A DNA stretch of 64,000 nt from Isoetes taiwanensis. Taxonomy: Eukaryota; Streptophyta; Lycopodiopsida; Isoetales; Isoetaceae. Position numbers and translations under genes: made by a program. The notes beneath the pieces are model-generated. The model ran no database searches and was not told the origin of the DNA. It saw only the letters and a program-made list of their open reading frames with translations. Location: the NCBI GenBank assembly GCA_021234155.1, contig JAJEKV010000013.1:11558669-11622668 (forward strand), in the 5' to 3' direction. Numbering within the stretch: position 1 is the stretch's first letter; every line of letters starts with the position of its first letter. Shown here one piece after another: positions 46,141-57,712 of this stretch.

Positions 46141-48525
46141 GGCTTCCCTAAACTTCTTCCAAGTATAAGCCATAAAAAATGCAGCAAAAGCATTAAAATA
46201 TGGCAATGAGAAGATGCCATACAGAGGCACAACTAATCAGGCTTTTTGTCTTTTATGAAAAATATCGTGCAGCAAACTAACTGATAAAGTTGCATTAAAA
46301 AGCTAAAGTTCTGATGTGTGGTCTTTCTGCTAGGATGGAAACAGACCCTAAGGGCGTTTGGCATGTATTTCTACATTCTTTGACTGAAGAACTTGACACC
46401 CTCGAGACCGAGACCAAGCGATGCAGTAAATGGCAATCTAATGCTACACTTAAAGGTTCTCCCATTTGCAAAGGGCATTACTGCAGCACGAAATTACAAA
46501 ATGTTAGGTTATGCACTTCAATAAAAGCTGTGAAATTGCCAAACATGTTTAAACTTCTCTAGTAGTGCTTCCAAATAACACAGTTATGCTCCCATTTTTT
46601 TCTAGATAGGGAGCTTGAAGAATACCAATGAATGAGTTCAAAGTGGCTTCGACAATTGATATTAAAAAAGAAGAGTAAGGCCATGAATAAAAAACAGCAA
46701 TCGTGACCATATGTCAGAAGAGACAAAATGCAAGAAATTATACAATCAAGAAAGAGGCAAAAAAAAACTCTTACATATCATCTTTCTTTTGGTTGGACTT
46801 TCTACGTTTTGTCATTGCCTCCTTGGTGTTAACGCTAACCCCCTCTCCCAGAACCTTGACCTCTTCATTGCCTCCAATGACTTCTCCAGAACATTTCTAA
46901 CATTGTCTCAAGGTCCTCCATAACACTTCTATCATATCCGTTTCTTTCAAGCTCAAACATAATCTGCTACGTGTAATGCAACCACACCTGTGCATATTAC
47001 TAGAAACGTTACAAAATCCACTTTGTGCTTCTCACGGATATGTAATGCAACAATTAGTAATATTTTACTAAATGCTATAAAGGCGTCTTATATACTTGAT
47101 AAAATGATGACTAACAGGAATAGTCATTTTACTAAATGCTATAAAAGGCGTCTTATATACTGATAAAATGATGACTAACAGGAATAGTCATCTAGTCTAT
47201 TGACAATCGTGGTATGAAAAGAGTGCACATGATTACTAACAAAAATACTCATCTAGTCTATTGGCAATCGTGGTATGAAAGCATGTGTGCACTATGTGGG
47301 ATGCGTGCCTTTTGGCCTCAAGGTGGAACGAGGGAAGAACTAGTTGTTTCTGGCTAGTAGAACTTCAACCACAAATGCCTTCCATTATATTTGCAGGGGA
47401 GATTTGTCTTATTGACAACAGCATTGACAAGCAACAGATGGTGGAGGTTAAGGAATGAAAGGGCCACTTCTACATTTTGTACACAGTAAGCTATGTAGCA
47501 AAGGCAAACACAGGAACCTCGGCTTTCTTCAACTATTATTTTAACAGTAAAATGCACTTGCAACAAAGAAAAGAAAAAAATGTCACCATAGTTGCCGATC
47601 AGTTCTTAGAGCAGCACCAGGTCAAAACATATTGCACAAATGAATGTGACTCAACTTATGTCAGTTTTCTGAATTCAAATTGGCACAAAGGAATACAATG
47701 TAAATAAACAGATGTACATTTGACCAAGAAAAATGGAAAAGATAAGTAATGAAATGCATGCAAAACTTACATAATGTCCTCAGTAATTAGTAGCAAATGG
47801 TGAAAACTCCTACCACCTACCCCAGGTTCATGCATGAAGAAACGTGGAATTGGGTTTCCTCTTGCAATGTATGATCTAACAGTCTTGAGTGATGTCTCAT
47901 CCACCTCCTTTGTATCTGACCTCTTTGTTCTTTTCTGAATTTTTAAAGTGCCAATTTGTTTTAAAAGGAAAGGAAGAATTGACAGCAGTTCTTCCATACC
48001 CTCATTGTTTCAACAAGGATCATCCTCCAAAGCCAGCTACAAATACAGGTATTGGCGTAATTGTAGTTGAAAAGTCAAACAACAACGGCTAACTAAAATT
48101 CTAGACACTGGAAGAGTAAAACAAAATTCATAATAAAGCAGATTTTTTTGCAAAAGCGTGTTTCTCAAGTAGTCTTTCCAATTTCAAGCAGAATTTTGCT
48201 ATGTCTCTCTCAAAGCCAAGCTGAAACTTCACTGCTACCTTTAAGATCATTCAAATACATGTTTTAAATCGTTCAGACTTCATGACACTTCTATATCCCA
48301 AGTAGCACAAAAGTCACACTCACCATACAACAAAAGCAGAATTCAAACTGTTATTTTTTATTTTCAAGTAAAATAACCTTGCATAACTAGTAATACACGT
48401 GCACATGTACATGGTTCAAAACTTAGAAAAACACTTGCACATCATAATCACAGCAGCTTCAAGTAAGAATTTGCATTTGCACTGCAGAGACGTAGAGTGG
48501 TGCATCAATGCCAGCTTTTCCCATT
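46141..48525. other. Mostly unassigned; possible minus-strand exons
   Basis: Minus-strand stretches near 46960-46860 ('FELERNGYDRSVMEDLETML') and 47985-47830 ('VDETSLKTVRSYIARGNPIP' then 'RFFMHEPG' before a possible donor GGTAGG) look like isolated exons. With the fragment at 45839-46140 they may be remains of one multi-exon gene, but the family is not recognised and the joins are unproven. Confidence 0.3.
47065..47285 (+). repeat. Nested local duplications
   Basis: 'tttactaaatgctataaa' with 'ggcgtcttatatact', 'gataaaatgatgactaacag' and 'gaatagtcat' occurs at about 47065 and 47127. A second pair, 'catctagtctattg(a/g)caatcg' with 'tggtatgaaa', occurs at about 47189 and 47250. Noncoding. Confidence 0.8.
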
Positions 48526-50133
48526 TTATGATAGAAAATCTTTCATTGGATCATCAAAATGGACTTTTCTTCATCCTGTATGCTTCCATGTCCTCCACTG
48601 TGACCTCATCATTATGGTGTATATTGTACTTCCTCTTTCTCTCATCCTTCTCTTCTGTCCTCCTCTCATCTTCTTTTCTTAGAGCCTTTTCCAATTTCTT
48701 TTTATCAGAACAATGTCATCTGGAACCTCAGATCCCCATGTTGCCAGGTTCTTATCCTCTTTAGGTAGAGGCTTTTCTGATGCAACCTCTTACGATCCAT
48801 ATTAGCCCTCAAGATCTGCAGCAGCTTCAGCAGCCTCAATGCCAGCCTGACCTGTGCAATAACTGTTTTCGTATCAATTGCTTGCAGCACTTGTAACCCC
48901 ACTGTTGATCCTTCCAATAAGATCCCCAAACAGTTTGTATGATTATTAATAAACACATCTTCTTAGTATTTGCTCTTGGGTATAGCTTTTCTTGTCCTTT
49001 GATGATCGGCCTGCTCTATCATATTCAATCTGCAGCTCAGATTGTCCAAGGAGTAATTCCATTGGCGGTTTATCCTCGGATGCTGCATTACCATATTTTG
49101 ACATGATATCACTCTTCAATTCATCTTTGACCTTTTCCTTTTTAATCTTGAACTCCGGTGTAACAGTTCGCTGCGAAGGTGCTGCTTGCAAGTGAATATC
49201 TGACCCTTTTCATAAGCTTCCCATGCATGAATATTCAGATGCTTAAATTCAGATGCCTGTCCACTCCGTTCTGTTCTGATTATCTCCACAATAGAACTTC
49301 TCATTTGGATCACTATCTGGTAAAGGATCCTCCCCCTCATAGAGCCGTGTTTTAGGATCATAGTAAGCAGAATTCACATCCAAATTAAGCAGATACTTTG
49401 CTGTGTCTTCCTAATACGTAGATTCTGACTGTACCAGTACTCCCTCCTCCAGTGAATACGAACCGCTTTTTTTCTACTTTTTCTTGAAATCATCTGCTTT
49501 ACTTTCATCCACCTTAGCTTCATCCACCTCACCATTATCATCATCTTCCTCATCATCACTGTCTGCAGAGCATCTGGATTGCTGTTCTTTTCTGCCAATT
49601 TTTTCAGCTCTGTAGCTCTTTCTGATATTTTTGACGTGCTTCATCTCTCTTCTCGTATACTTCTATTATAGTTGAATAGGTTGAAGGCTCATAACCATTC
49701 CATCGATCCGTTTCCCATCATAATCGAGCTCAATCTGTTCCACCTTTTCATCTGGTGCAATATGCTTGTTTGTGAACTTAGCCCCCACCTTTTCGTGGCC
49801 TTTCCATACACATTTTCGCATCATGCGTCATGGCTCCACAGTTAGTGCAAGCACCTTTGCGAAAGGTTTGAGCTTGGAAAGTCTTTACCACGGTCATACC
49901 ATACTTTCTCATATATCCGATCCGACTTCCATTTCCTTTGATGCTTCAAACTGGGTCTTTCTGCGTTCAAATACCATGGAGCAGAGGACATATACTATGG
50001 AATATGAGGATTAATTTCTTTTCCATCTTCATCAAGCTCGGCGGGCGCAAGGCCTGCCTTACAGGCTTCCCTCTAGTTCCAACTGCTTCTTGTGATCCTC
50101 TCAGGATTTGAATGCTCCAGATGCCGTAGCCAT
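48526..50133 (-). pseudogene. SLU7: Full-length SLU7 splicing-factor pseudogene, intronless
   Basis: SLU7 acts in the second step of nuclear pre-mRNA splicing, in 3-prime splice-site choice. On the minus strand this copy spans from the start MATASGAFKS at 50133 to the end DDPMKDFLS and its stop at 48526. That is 1608 bp, matching an uninterrupted coding region of about 535 codons. Landmarks in order: 'GLAPAELDEDGKEINPHIP' (about 50050), '[20 protein letters not shown]' (about 49790), 'YDGKRIDGWNGYEPSTY' (about 49715), 'LNIHAWEAYEKGQ' (about 49240), 'KYGNAASEDKPPMELLLGQS' (about 49090), 'IEYDRAGRSSK' (about 49030), 'NLATWGSEVPDDIVL' (about 48740). It has a stop at codon 11 and numerous frameshifts, and the CCHC zinc knuckle region is degraded. 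Absence of introns suggests a retrocopy, though no clear polyA tail or target duplication was found. Confidence 0.92.
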
Positions 50134-50608
50134 GTTAAACTAAAACAAAAGCCCTAAGATTGAAGGGCGCTTAACTGGATTAAACAGGCCCCCAATTGAA
50201 TAGTTGCCAATATAGGTTAGGAATACTGACCTCCAAACAAAAGAACCTAACCTGCCTGGCTGGGCCTTCTCCGGCAGAGCCTGTTCTTAAGAATTGTTCT
50301 TATTATGAAATTGAATTTAAGACATGGGCTTTATATGGGACCCGGTATCAACCATCTTATCGCGCGAAAATATAAGGTTGCAATAAAAAAAAAAAAAGGA
50401 AAAAAGGGGGCCTCTTTGCACTTTAATGGCTCACTCGTTATTGGATGGCAAGATAATACCAGGAATATATCCTAAATCAAAGAGATACACAATGTACACC
50501 TCACACCCATATCTAACAATATATAAGATTATTATTCAGAAGAGAAAAGTTTTTGGAATTATCTATATATTTTTCGGTTGAATTATCGGCAAAGTCGCGT
50601 GGCGGGAG
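50134..50608. other. Flank between the SLU7 copy and the LTR element
   Basis: A purine-rich A13-type run lies at about 50387-50410. No gene or known repeat copy was recognised. Part of it may be former 5-prime UTR of the SLU7 source transcript. Confidence 0.4.
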
Positions 50609-51990
50609 TGTGGTGCCCGCGTGGCATCCCATGGACCCCAACCTATATTGGCCAAACCCTAACCCTAGACCTCTTTTCGACCCTAACACTCGAACACTCA
50701 TGCTGGCCTTTCGACCCCACGTTTGAGGCATGGTTTCGTCGTAGCGACCCCGAAGTGTGTGCACATTCTTGTAGGGAACGCGGCCGACCCGTCAAAGGAG
50801 CATGGAGGCAGCGAGGGACTAGGAGGGAGTGCTTTAGGCGGTGGGTGGAGTAGAGTTCATAGTAGTTCATACGGAAGTTAGCACTCGGATGGGTGTATAT
50901 CTTGTATCTAGAGTAGAGCCATCCTAGAACCCTTGTTGAACATCTTGAACCCTAATCAAAGGAACCTAGCGTAAGTTAGATATGTATGATTAGATTAAGA
51001 TGTTCTTATGATATTTACGATATGATGTTATGATGAAGGATGTGATGATGGTTGATCATGTTTTGCTCTCCCTGTATTGGGAAGGGGGGTAGAGACCTAG
51101 TAGCCTTACTTAGTAATGCTCCTAGTTAGACCCTTTAGTTCCTATTATTATGCGTGGCTGTGCATAGGAACCCCAGGGCTATGGAAGCTATGATGTGACT
51201 CAGCCTACTACTTGGGGGCTAGAAGCGTCACGGAGGAGGATCCTGGCGGCGTGTAGCTCTGAGGATCCCATAGTGGGGCTAGGCTTATGAGGTCGGTCGC
51301 CGTGTGGGCGGGCATGGAGTGCGACACCTCCTGGAGCAATGGTGTCGCCACACCTCTCAAGAGTTGCAAAGCGTAGCTTGGCTCTTGTAGGAGGAGGTTA
51401 AGTGGGGGACGGTCGTGTGTCGCCCACGATTCTCTAGCTTGCGAGTGGAACCTCTAGACCGGGAAGGATGCAACCCTTCTGCCTCTGCCGGACGGGGAGA
51501 TGTAACTTTGGAGTAAGTCGAGTGGGTGATGCCATGGGATTTGCGTTATCCGGAGCTAGAGTCATACGAGCTTGATCTAGCTCACTCGCAAAGTGTTCCG
51601 CAGGAGAGGCCCGGATGGAGTGGTCCAGCCTAGCCATTGTCTATAGCCCGGCCCGCCATTGTTATGACTCGGTCTTGCTCCTATCTTGGGGCCTATCCGG
51701 TCGGTCTACCTCCTCTCAGGTGAACCCACGGGTAGGAGCTCTCATGTTTTATGGCATAGGATTATCTTCTTTGGTTATGGATATGTGGATGAGCTACCCT
51801 TTTGGTAGTATGATGTATTATTATTGCTAGTTACGGCGATATTTATGCTTCGTTGTGATAGGAGCCCATAGGGAAGAGGCGGCATAGGAACACCTTCGTG
51901 TCCCCTTCCGCCTCACGGTGATCCCCGAGTCACGGGGATGAGCGGAGGGCTTTGTCTTGCGGTCGAGAAGGATCGGATGGGGATTTCCTA
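50609..51990 (+). mobile_element. Left LTR (copy C) of gypsy element 2
   Basis: This matches copy D (53682-55337) almost throughout: 'gtgcccgcgtggcatcccat' at 50614 and 53881, then 'cataggaaccc', 'ctctcaagagttgcaaagcg' and 'ctcactcgcaaagt', to 'ggatggggatttcct'. It begins TGTGG like D but then joins directly to the part that is about 200 bp into D, as if the first 200 bp were deleted between two GG positions. The right end, where D has another 60 bp to ATCACA, is also missing and runs straight into integrase sequence. Confidence 0.82.
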
Positions 51991-52770
51991 CGGAGTGGGC
52001 TGACCTACCATCCTCCGGATGGATGGCGAGACGAGAACTGATTGCATCATCAAAGATATGGTCGAAGTTATGTATGGAATAAGCAATCCAAGTGGGATGA
52101 TTACATCCACTTGGTAAGTCGCCTACTTGATTATGGCGAGGAGTCATCGGATGTCTCCCTTCATGATCTTCGCGGGTACCGATTGCCTCACCGGGACACT
52201 TGGCACAATCTGTGTCAAAGGTCAGTCTTCAGATGCTAAAGAGATATGCGGCGGTTAGTTGAAGAAGTAAGGGGGTACCTTCTAGCGGCAAGAAGTGCGT
52301 GGAAAGGAGTGTAGCCAGAAGCGAGCCTGGGGCCAATGGGGAGTTCAAGGTGAAGATAAGGTATGGTTGAAGATCAAGGTGAAGCAAGCTAAGCCCGGAT
52401 TAGGAATTTGTAAGCTTCGCCCCGGTGGGCAGTCCGTTCAAGATCTTGGAAGGTGGGCTCGGGCCTACAAGTTGGATCTCGTGGCACCTTAAGGTCCACA
52501 AGGTCTTCCATGTAGCGAGTTTATTGAAAGGCCACGATCCTAATACGATGAGGTTTTGGATACTCAACTTTGTTGGAAATAGCCGAGGAACAGAGTCGAG
52601 AAATTGTGCTGAATTGCTTCTTGATAAGTCATTCAAAGAAGACTAGGAGGTCTGATTCCTCCGGTATTTGGTCAAGTGGAAACACTTACTGCGGAAATAG
52701 CGACATGGGTATTGAAGTAGGATTTGAAGAAGCAATACCAGTTTCCATGAAGGAGTTTGATGGTCGTCTC
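51991..52770 (+). pseudogene. Gypsy integrase end and chromodomain remnant (element 2)
   Basis: The coding sequence begins abruptly inside the integrase with a degraded 'YHP..DGW.DEN' block (about 52005), where the third catalytic acid of the integrase lies, and 'KWDDYIHLV' (52094). 'VWLKIKVKQAKPGLG' (52362), 'YKLD', 'LKVHKVFHVASLLKGH' (about 52490), then the chromodomain 'RYLVKWKHLL' and 'ATWVLK' (52670-52715) follow in changing frames. The sequence is clearly related to the remnant at 4978-6418 but without the MITE. Stops and shifts make it dead. All upstream gag-pol sequence is missing because of a deletion that joins it to LTR C. Confidence 0.85.
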
Positions 52771-53668
52771 CAAGCTGCGTCGGCCGCCCGACTAGCGAGG
52801 AGGTTAACTTAGTATGTTTCTTAGTTAGCCTTAGCTCACGGCATATATATTCCTGAAGTTAGTAGGTGCATGTGCGGAATCTTGGAGCGATGTGGCGATG
52901 ATGAGATACACCTTTAAGGCATTCTCTAGGCTAGCGCGCGCAAGAGGTGCACATGACCAATAGGGTCATGCGAGAGAAAGTGATGAGGCATGGTGGATGA
53001 TGATGGAACATCGCCGGATGCTCTCTATGCCACGATCTTGGGGCTTCGCACACACGACCATAGGGGTCATGGTGAAGGTTGAAAGTGATCATGCGATGCG
53101 ATGATGGGATGAGGCGTTCCCTAAGCTTGAAACCCTTGGGGCATGATGCCTTGGGAGTCCTCGACTAGCAAGTAGCAAGTACAAGGTAGCACTTGATCAT
53201 GGGCAATGATAGGATCATCTTAAATGGTCCTTAAGCTCAAATCGAAAGGGCCATGATGGAGGTGCAAAGGTAGTAGGGTAACCTTGAGCTAGTAGTTAGG
53301 CTCAAGGAGGTAGGTAGGGGTGGTCCCTAAAACCACAAATTTATTAATTAAACTAGCGTAATGTGCTACTCATGCAAGCAAGTGGCTGAGCATCGAGGAG
53401 GGCATTCACGAGAAGATCAGGGGACCATGATTTAGATTTAAATTATGAACCCTAACAACTCTTATAGTAATGTTTTTGAATTATTATAGGGGTAACCTCG
53501 TTAAGGCTATATAATTTTGTATAAGTACAAATATAACCTAAATTTTGACAATTAAGCATTTTAGTAGGAAGTTGATCAATTAAGTTAAATTGAAGTTGCA
53601 TACTTATCTTGTTTTAGGGGATAGTGTAGATTCATCACCTTAGCAAAATCTTGAGGACAACATTGTCT
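52771..53668 (+). other. Noncoding 3-prime internal region of gypsy element 2
   Basis: The stretch between the chromodomain and the polypurine tract has no recognised coding. It contains repeated 'tcatg' and 'gatgatg' words (52900-53280), such as 'cgaccataggggtcatg' beside 'gaccaatagggtcatg'. It ends with 'ttgaggacaacattgtctaa', a segment typical just before the tract in chromoviruses. Confidence 0.6.
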
Positions 53669-53681
53669 AAGGGAGGGAGAA
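53669..53681 (+). other. Polypurine tract of gypsy element 2
   Basis: The run 'aagggagggagaa' sits directly before the TGTGGCGTTCG start of LTR D. It parallels the tract at 7120-7133 of element 1. Confidence 0.88.
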
Positions 53682-55337
53682 TGTGGCGTTCGGGGAATAT
53701 CATACAAATACGTATATTCTGGACGTCACTATACAAGTCTACCTTTGTAGTCTTGTATACCTTAGAAAGTGGTAATGGGTGCATATCTAAGTTAAATGCT
53801 TAGCAGATAACCTTATGATAAGGCCTATTTCCACATGGTGGTATCTATTAGGCAAACCGCCTACGGCCCCCACCCACTTGGTGCCCGCGTGGCATCCCAT
53901 GGACCCCAACCTATATTGGCCCAAACCCCTAACCCTAGACCTCTTTTTCCTGATCCTAGCTTTTTGAACACTCATCTGCTTGGCGTCTTCCCGGAAACCC
54001 CCGTTTAGAGCATGGTTAAATAAATATGCATGGCGTAGCAGACCCGAAGTGTGTGCGTTCTTGGAGGGACGGCCCCGACCCCGTCAAAAGGGAATATGGA
54101 GGCAGCGCCCGGGACTAGGAGGGTGCTTAAGGGCGGTAGGTGGAGTAGAGTTCATAGTAGTTCATCCCGGAAGTTAGCACTCCGGATGGGTGCAGTATCT
54201 TGTATCTAGAGTAGAGCCATCCTAGAGAACCCTTGTTGAACATCTTGAACCTAATCGAACCCTAACTATAAATTAGATATGTATGATAGGTTAAGATGTT
54301 CTTATGATATTTACCATGATATGATGATATGATGAGATGTGATGATGGTTGATCATGTTTGCTCCTCTTGTATTAGGAAGGGGGTAGAGACCTAGTAGCC
54401 TTACTTAGTAATGCTCCTAGTTAGACCCCTTTAGTTCCTATTATTATCGGCATGTGCATAGGAACCCACCCGGGCTATATGGAAGCTATGGCGTGACTCG
54501 GCACTACAGCGGGGCTAGAGGCGTCTTGGAGGGAGGATCCACTGTGAGCATGGCTCACTTGGGGATCCCCCATAGTGGGCTAGGCTTGTGAACCGGTCCG
54601 TGTGTGGGCGAGCATGGAGTCCGACACCTCTGGGGCAATGGTGTGCCACTGCCTCTCAAGAGTTGCAAAGCGTGGCTTGGCTCTTGTTTTGGGAGAGGGT
54701 TAAGTGAGGGCCCGGATCGTGTGTCGCCCGCGATTCTCTAGCCGCCCGTGGAACCTCTAGACCAGGGGAAGGGGAGATGCAACCCTTCACGCCTCGGCGG
54801 ACGAGGGGGAGATCTCAACACAGGTAGTCGATGGGTGATGCCATGGGATTGTGTATCGGAAGGCTAGAGTCATGCGAGCTTGATCTAGCTCACTCGCAAA
54901 GTATGCACAAGAGGCGGATGGAGTGGTCAACCCTAGCCATTGTCTATAGCCGGCCCGCCATTGTTATGACTTTCGTTACGCTCTATCTTGAGGCCTATCC
55001 CGGTCGGTCTACCTCCTCATGAGTGAAATACAGTAGAGCTCTCATGTTTTATGGCATAGGATTATCTTCTTTGCGATTATGGATATGTGGATGAGCTACC
55101 CGAGGGTAGTATGATGTGTATTATTATTGCTAGTTCGACGGCGATGTTTATGCTTCCATTTGTGATAGGAGCCCATAGGGGAAGAGCCGCATAAGACACC
55201 GCCGTGTCCCCTTCGCCTCACGGTGATCAGTCGCGGGATAGGCCGGAGAACTTTGTCTTGGTCGAGAGGGGACGGATGGGGATTTCCTCACGGGTGTGCG
55301 GTTTGGGAGCCGTATATTTAGTAATGGGAGCATCACA
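53682..55337 (+). mobile_element. Right LTR (copy D) of gypsy element 2
   Basis: About 1656 bp, beginning TGTGGCGTTCGG after the polypurine tract and ending GGGAGCATCACA. The end parallels GGGAACATCACA of copy B. It contains all family landmarks: 'ggaagggggtagagacctag' near 54378, 'gcctctcaagagttgcaaag' near 54652, 'ctcactcgcaaagt' near 54887 and 'cggatggagtgg' near 54914. The 5 bp after it (tccac) do not match the 5 bp before copy C (gggag), so no target duplication is preserved or one boundary has been altered. Confidence 0.88.
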
Positions 55338-56418
55338 TCCACTATCTCACACACCACTATCGAAAATGGCTCTCAAATTGGTCCCATGGATTGATATCAA
55401 TGTGGATTTACATCCCAAATTTCAAGCGTAGTTTGATAAAACATACCGGACTGATGAGGTCATAAGTGTCCTCGAGACGTGCATCTTCAAATGCCTTTAA
55501 AATCAGGACTTGCCAAATTTCAAGTGTGCTCACGATAGAGAGCAATTTGAATTTGTAAGTTCATCTAACCGTTTACATAAAACAAAGCTACATATTTAAT
55601 TGGATCCACATCTTTGTAGGCAATGTCTTTTTAAAAAAGACACGAAAATCAACTCAAAATATCATACGAGGACTATTCTATTGAGATTAATATGAAGGAA
55701 ATTATTGAAAGGACATTCCAAATTTGTGTTCAATATGTAGCACAATAACGGGGAGGTTCAGGGGATTTGATATGGATGCATAAATCACCATTGCTAATAC
55801 CATAGTCCCAAGCCTTGCAAGAAATTTGAGCTCGGACTTGGGAGAGCGAAGGCTGCGACAAATGGCACACCGATTACATAAAGCCCGGCCAACTTTTGCA
55901 AAGGCGTCAATCGGGGGTCACTGGTCAGCTTTGAGCGTCGACGGCCCTTGGCCCGCTACGCGCACCATCATCGCAGCGTCGCGCCACGAGGCGAGTGGGC
56001 GGTGCCCCTACCGAGCGGCTGAAGCTCGCGTGGCCGAGCGGCGTACGTCCTAACCTGGTAGTTCGGGGCACAGGAAGAGCTAGGAGAATCTCACCGGAAG
56101 ATACACCACCAGATCCTTGGGTGCATGGCGTTTCCTGGTCGGGACACATTCGGGATTCTGCGACCAGCCGGTGTAGGGTCAGCGCCCATGCCACAGCAGG
56201 AGTAGGGGTGTTCGCGGTTGCGAGATGCGCGGGGATTGAGAGGCCATCTTCGCGGCGGTGCAAGTTCTTGCGGGCACATCTACGTATGTGAGCGGGATCT
56301 TACTCGGTCAGCGGGAGGGCGGCGGAGGGAGTTAGCCCGGTCCGAGGGGGGCCCTTGATCGACCAAATGCTTTGCGGTGCTGCTCGACCAAATGATACCC
56401 TTCTTTGCCTCTACTCCA
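55338..56418. other. Unassigned segment with a GC-rich part at 55.85-56.35 kb
   Basis: The first 400 bp are AT-rich and hold the 5-prime piece of the 460-bp element family (55732-55808). From about 55840 to 56350 GC content rises sharply (for example 'cgtcgacggcccttggcccg'), and open frames appear on both strands as expected for GC-rich DNA. None has a domain I recognise. Near 56355-56395 'cgaccaaatg' occurs twice. Confidence 0.45.
55732..55808 (+). repeat. Truncated copy 3 of the element with 19-bp terminal repeats
   Basis: 'aatatgtagcacaataac' followed by 'ggttcaggggatttgatatgg' and 'accatag' matches the first 75 bp of the element at 4067-4527, then similarity stops. No second boundary repeat is seen. 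Confidence 0.65.
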
Positions 56419-57712
56419 CGTAGCGTTCGGCCACGATTATACGGTCCGGGGCGTATCGCATCTTGCGCACAATCCGCAGCATTACCGCCATCGATTGGCG
56501 TGTATGCTTACGGCGTGTAACCAAACAAGTAGCACCCTAGGGGCAACTTGCAAGTGTAATGCACACTTAGTTATGTGCACATTTATCCGTAATGTACACA
56601 TTTATCCGTAATGCAGGCCATTTTAGCTAATAAAGGCAAGTGGGCCAAACTCATTTATCCCACATGCTCAAGGGAGAATAGGAAGCCTAGCCTAACCCTT
56701 AGTCTATAAGGTATAGGAAACTCTAACTTTCCATTTTTAGTCCCATGACCTTCTAGGACTCTGTTTGCCTTGCCCCAAGAGCCAATCTTGACTCCCGATA
56801 AATACAGGCTGCCTAGCTCATGGCCTCCCTTTCTAGTATCATCTTGGCGGTTCTGCGGCATGAATGCGTTGAGGCGGAGGAGCAAGCCGGGGATCGGTAT
56901 TTTGCCAAATCAATAGTCTAAACCGCCTCCCGGACATAGAATAAGTAGGTTTAGCCTATTGATTTGCCCTATAAACCATCTAGATATCTAAATGTCGAGC
57001 CATAACTAAAGAACCTAACTTTGTGATTTAGATTAAATCTTGTTCTTTAGTTCTTACGTGATATGTATGTGATGATGCATCTCTGTGGACTCATTGTATT
57101 GGGAAGGGGGTAGAGACCTTAAAGCTTAGTAGTTGATGCTCCTAGCTAGCCTCTTTAGTGCCTTTGTAAATTGGCATGTGTGCAAGAGCCACACACAGTT
57201 GTGGGTGAAGGGGCCCTGCTTGGCTTATAAGGAGGTTCATGTCGACTCATGATCGCGTCCCTCACGGTAGTAAGGCCTATGGGGACTATTGTGCACTAGA
57301 CCCAATGCTGCGCCCGCTGCGTGAGGGCTTTGCATGGGTTCGACACTCTTGGGGTGGTGGACACCTTCCATGAAGTTCAAGTCGATGCGGGTGGTGGCCC
57401 TCTAGTCACCTTGAGTCGACATCTGCGGGATCTCTAGAGAGTGATCCCTACACGCCCCATCCCGGGCGGGGAGATGCAACCCGGGAATAGCCCCTGCGGC
57501 TATGCCTCCGTGAGACTCTGGTCGAGGTCCCAACACTTTTCAACCTACTACGCAAAGTGTGTGCGGGGAGGCCCGGATGGAGTGGACTACCTAAACCATG
57601 TTCTTATGTCGATAAATCCATTTGCCATGAATTAAATCTGCAATGACCTCACGGAGACTTGGCCGTCAGATCATCCCTTTGAGTCGAGCCTTGGGTAAGA
57701 TTTCCATATGTG
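56419..57712 (+). mobile_element. LTR copy E of the gypsy family, right end truncated
   Basis: The start 'cgtagcgttcgg' near 56419 aligns with TGTGGCGTTCG of copies B and D, and 'cctaggggcaac' near 56540 aligns with copy B. From 56870 to 57700 it matches copy A closely: 'gcctcccggacatagaat', 'aaagaacctaactttgtgat', 'gtattgggaagggggtagag', 'cgcaaagtgtgtgcggggag'. After 'cttgggtaagatttcc' near 57705 it departs from the other copies, so roughly 290 bp of the right end are absent. Confidence 0.8.

Noticed and set aside
50640-50680. Telomere-like 'aaaccctaaccctag' words (also at 53920 and 7340-7380)
   Set aside because: Only one or two units occur, at the same relative place in the LTR copies C and D, so they are part of the LTR and not an interstitial telomere array.
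53682-55342. Target-site duplication for gypsy element 2
   Set aside because: The 5 bp beyond copy D (tccac) and before copy C (gggag) differ, and C is altered near its start, so no duplication can be claimed.
55925-56291. Overlapping frames of about 100 codons on both strands at 55.9-56.3 kb as genes
   Set aside because: High GC content makes stops rare on both strands at once; no domain or start context supports either.
1-57712. LTR copies A and E as the two ends of one giant element, since they are the most similar pair
   Set aside because: The 55 kb between them contains unrelated genes and other complete element ends; similarity more likely reflects one subfamily.
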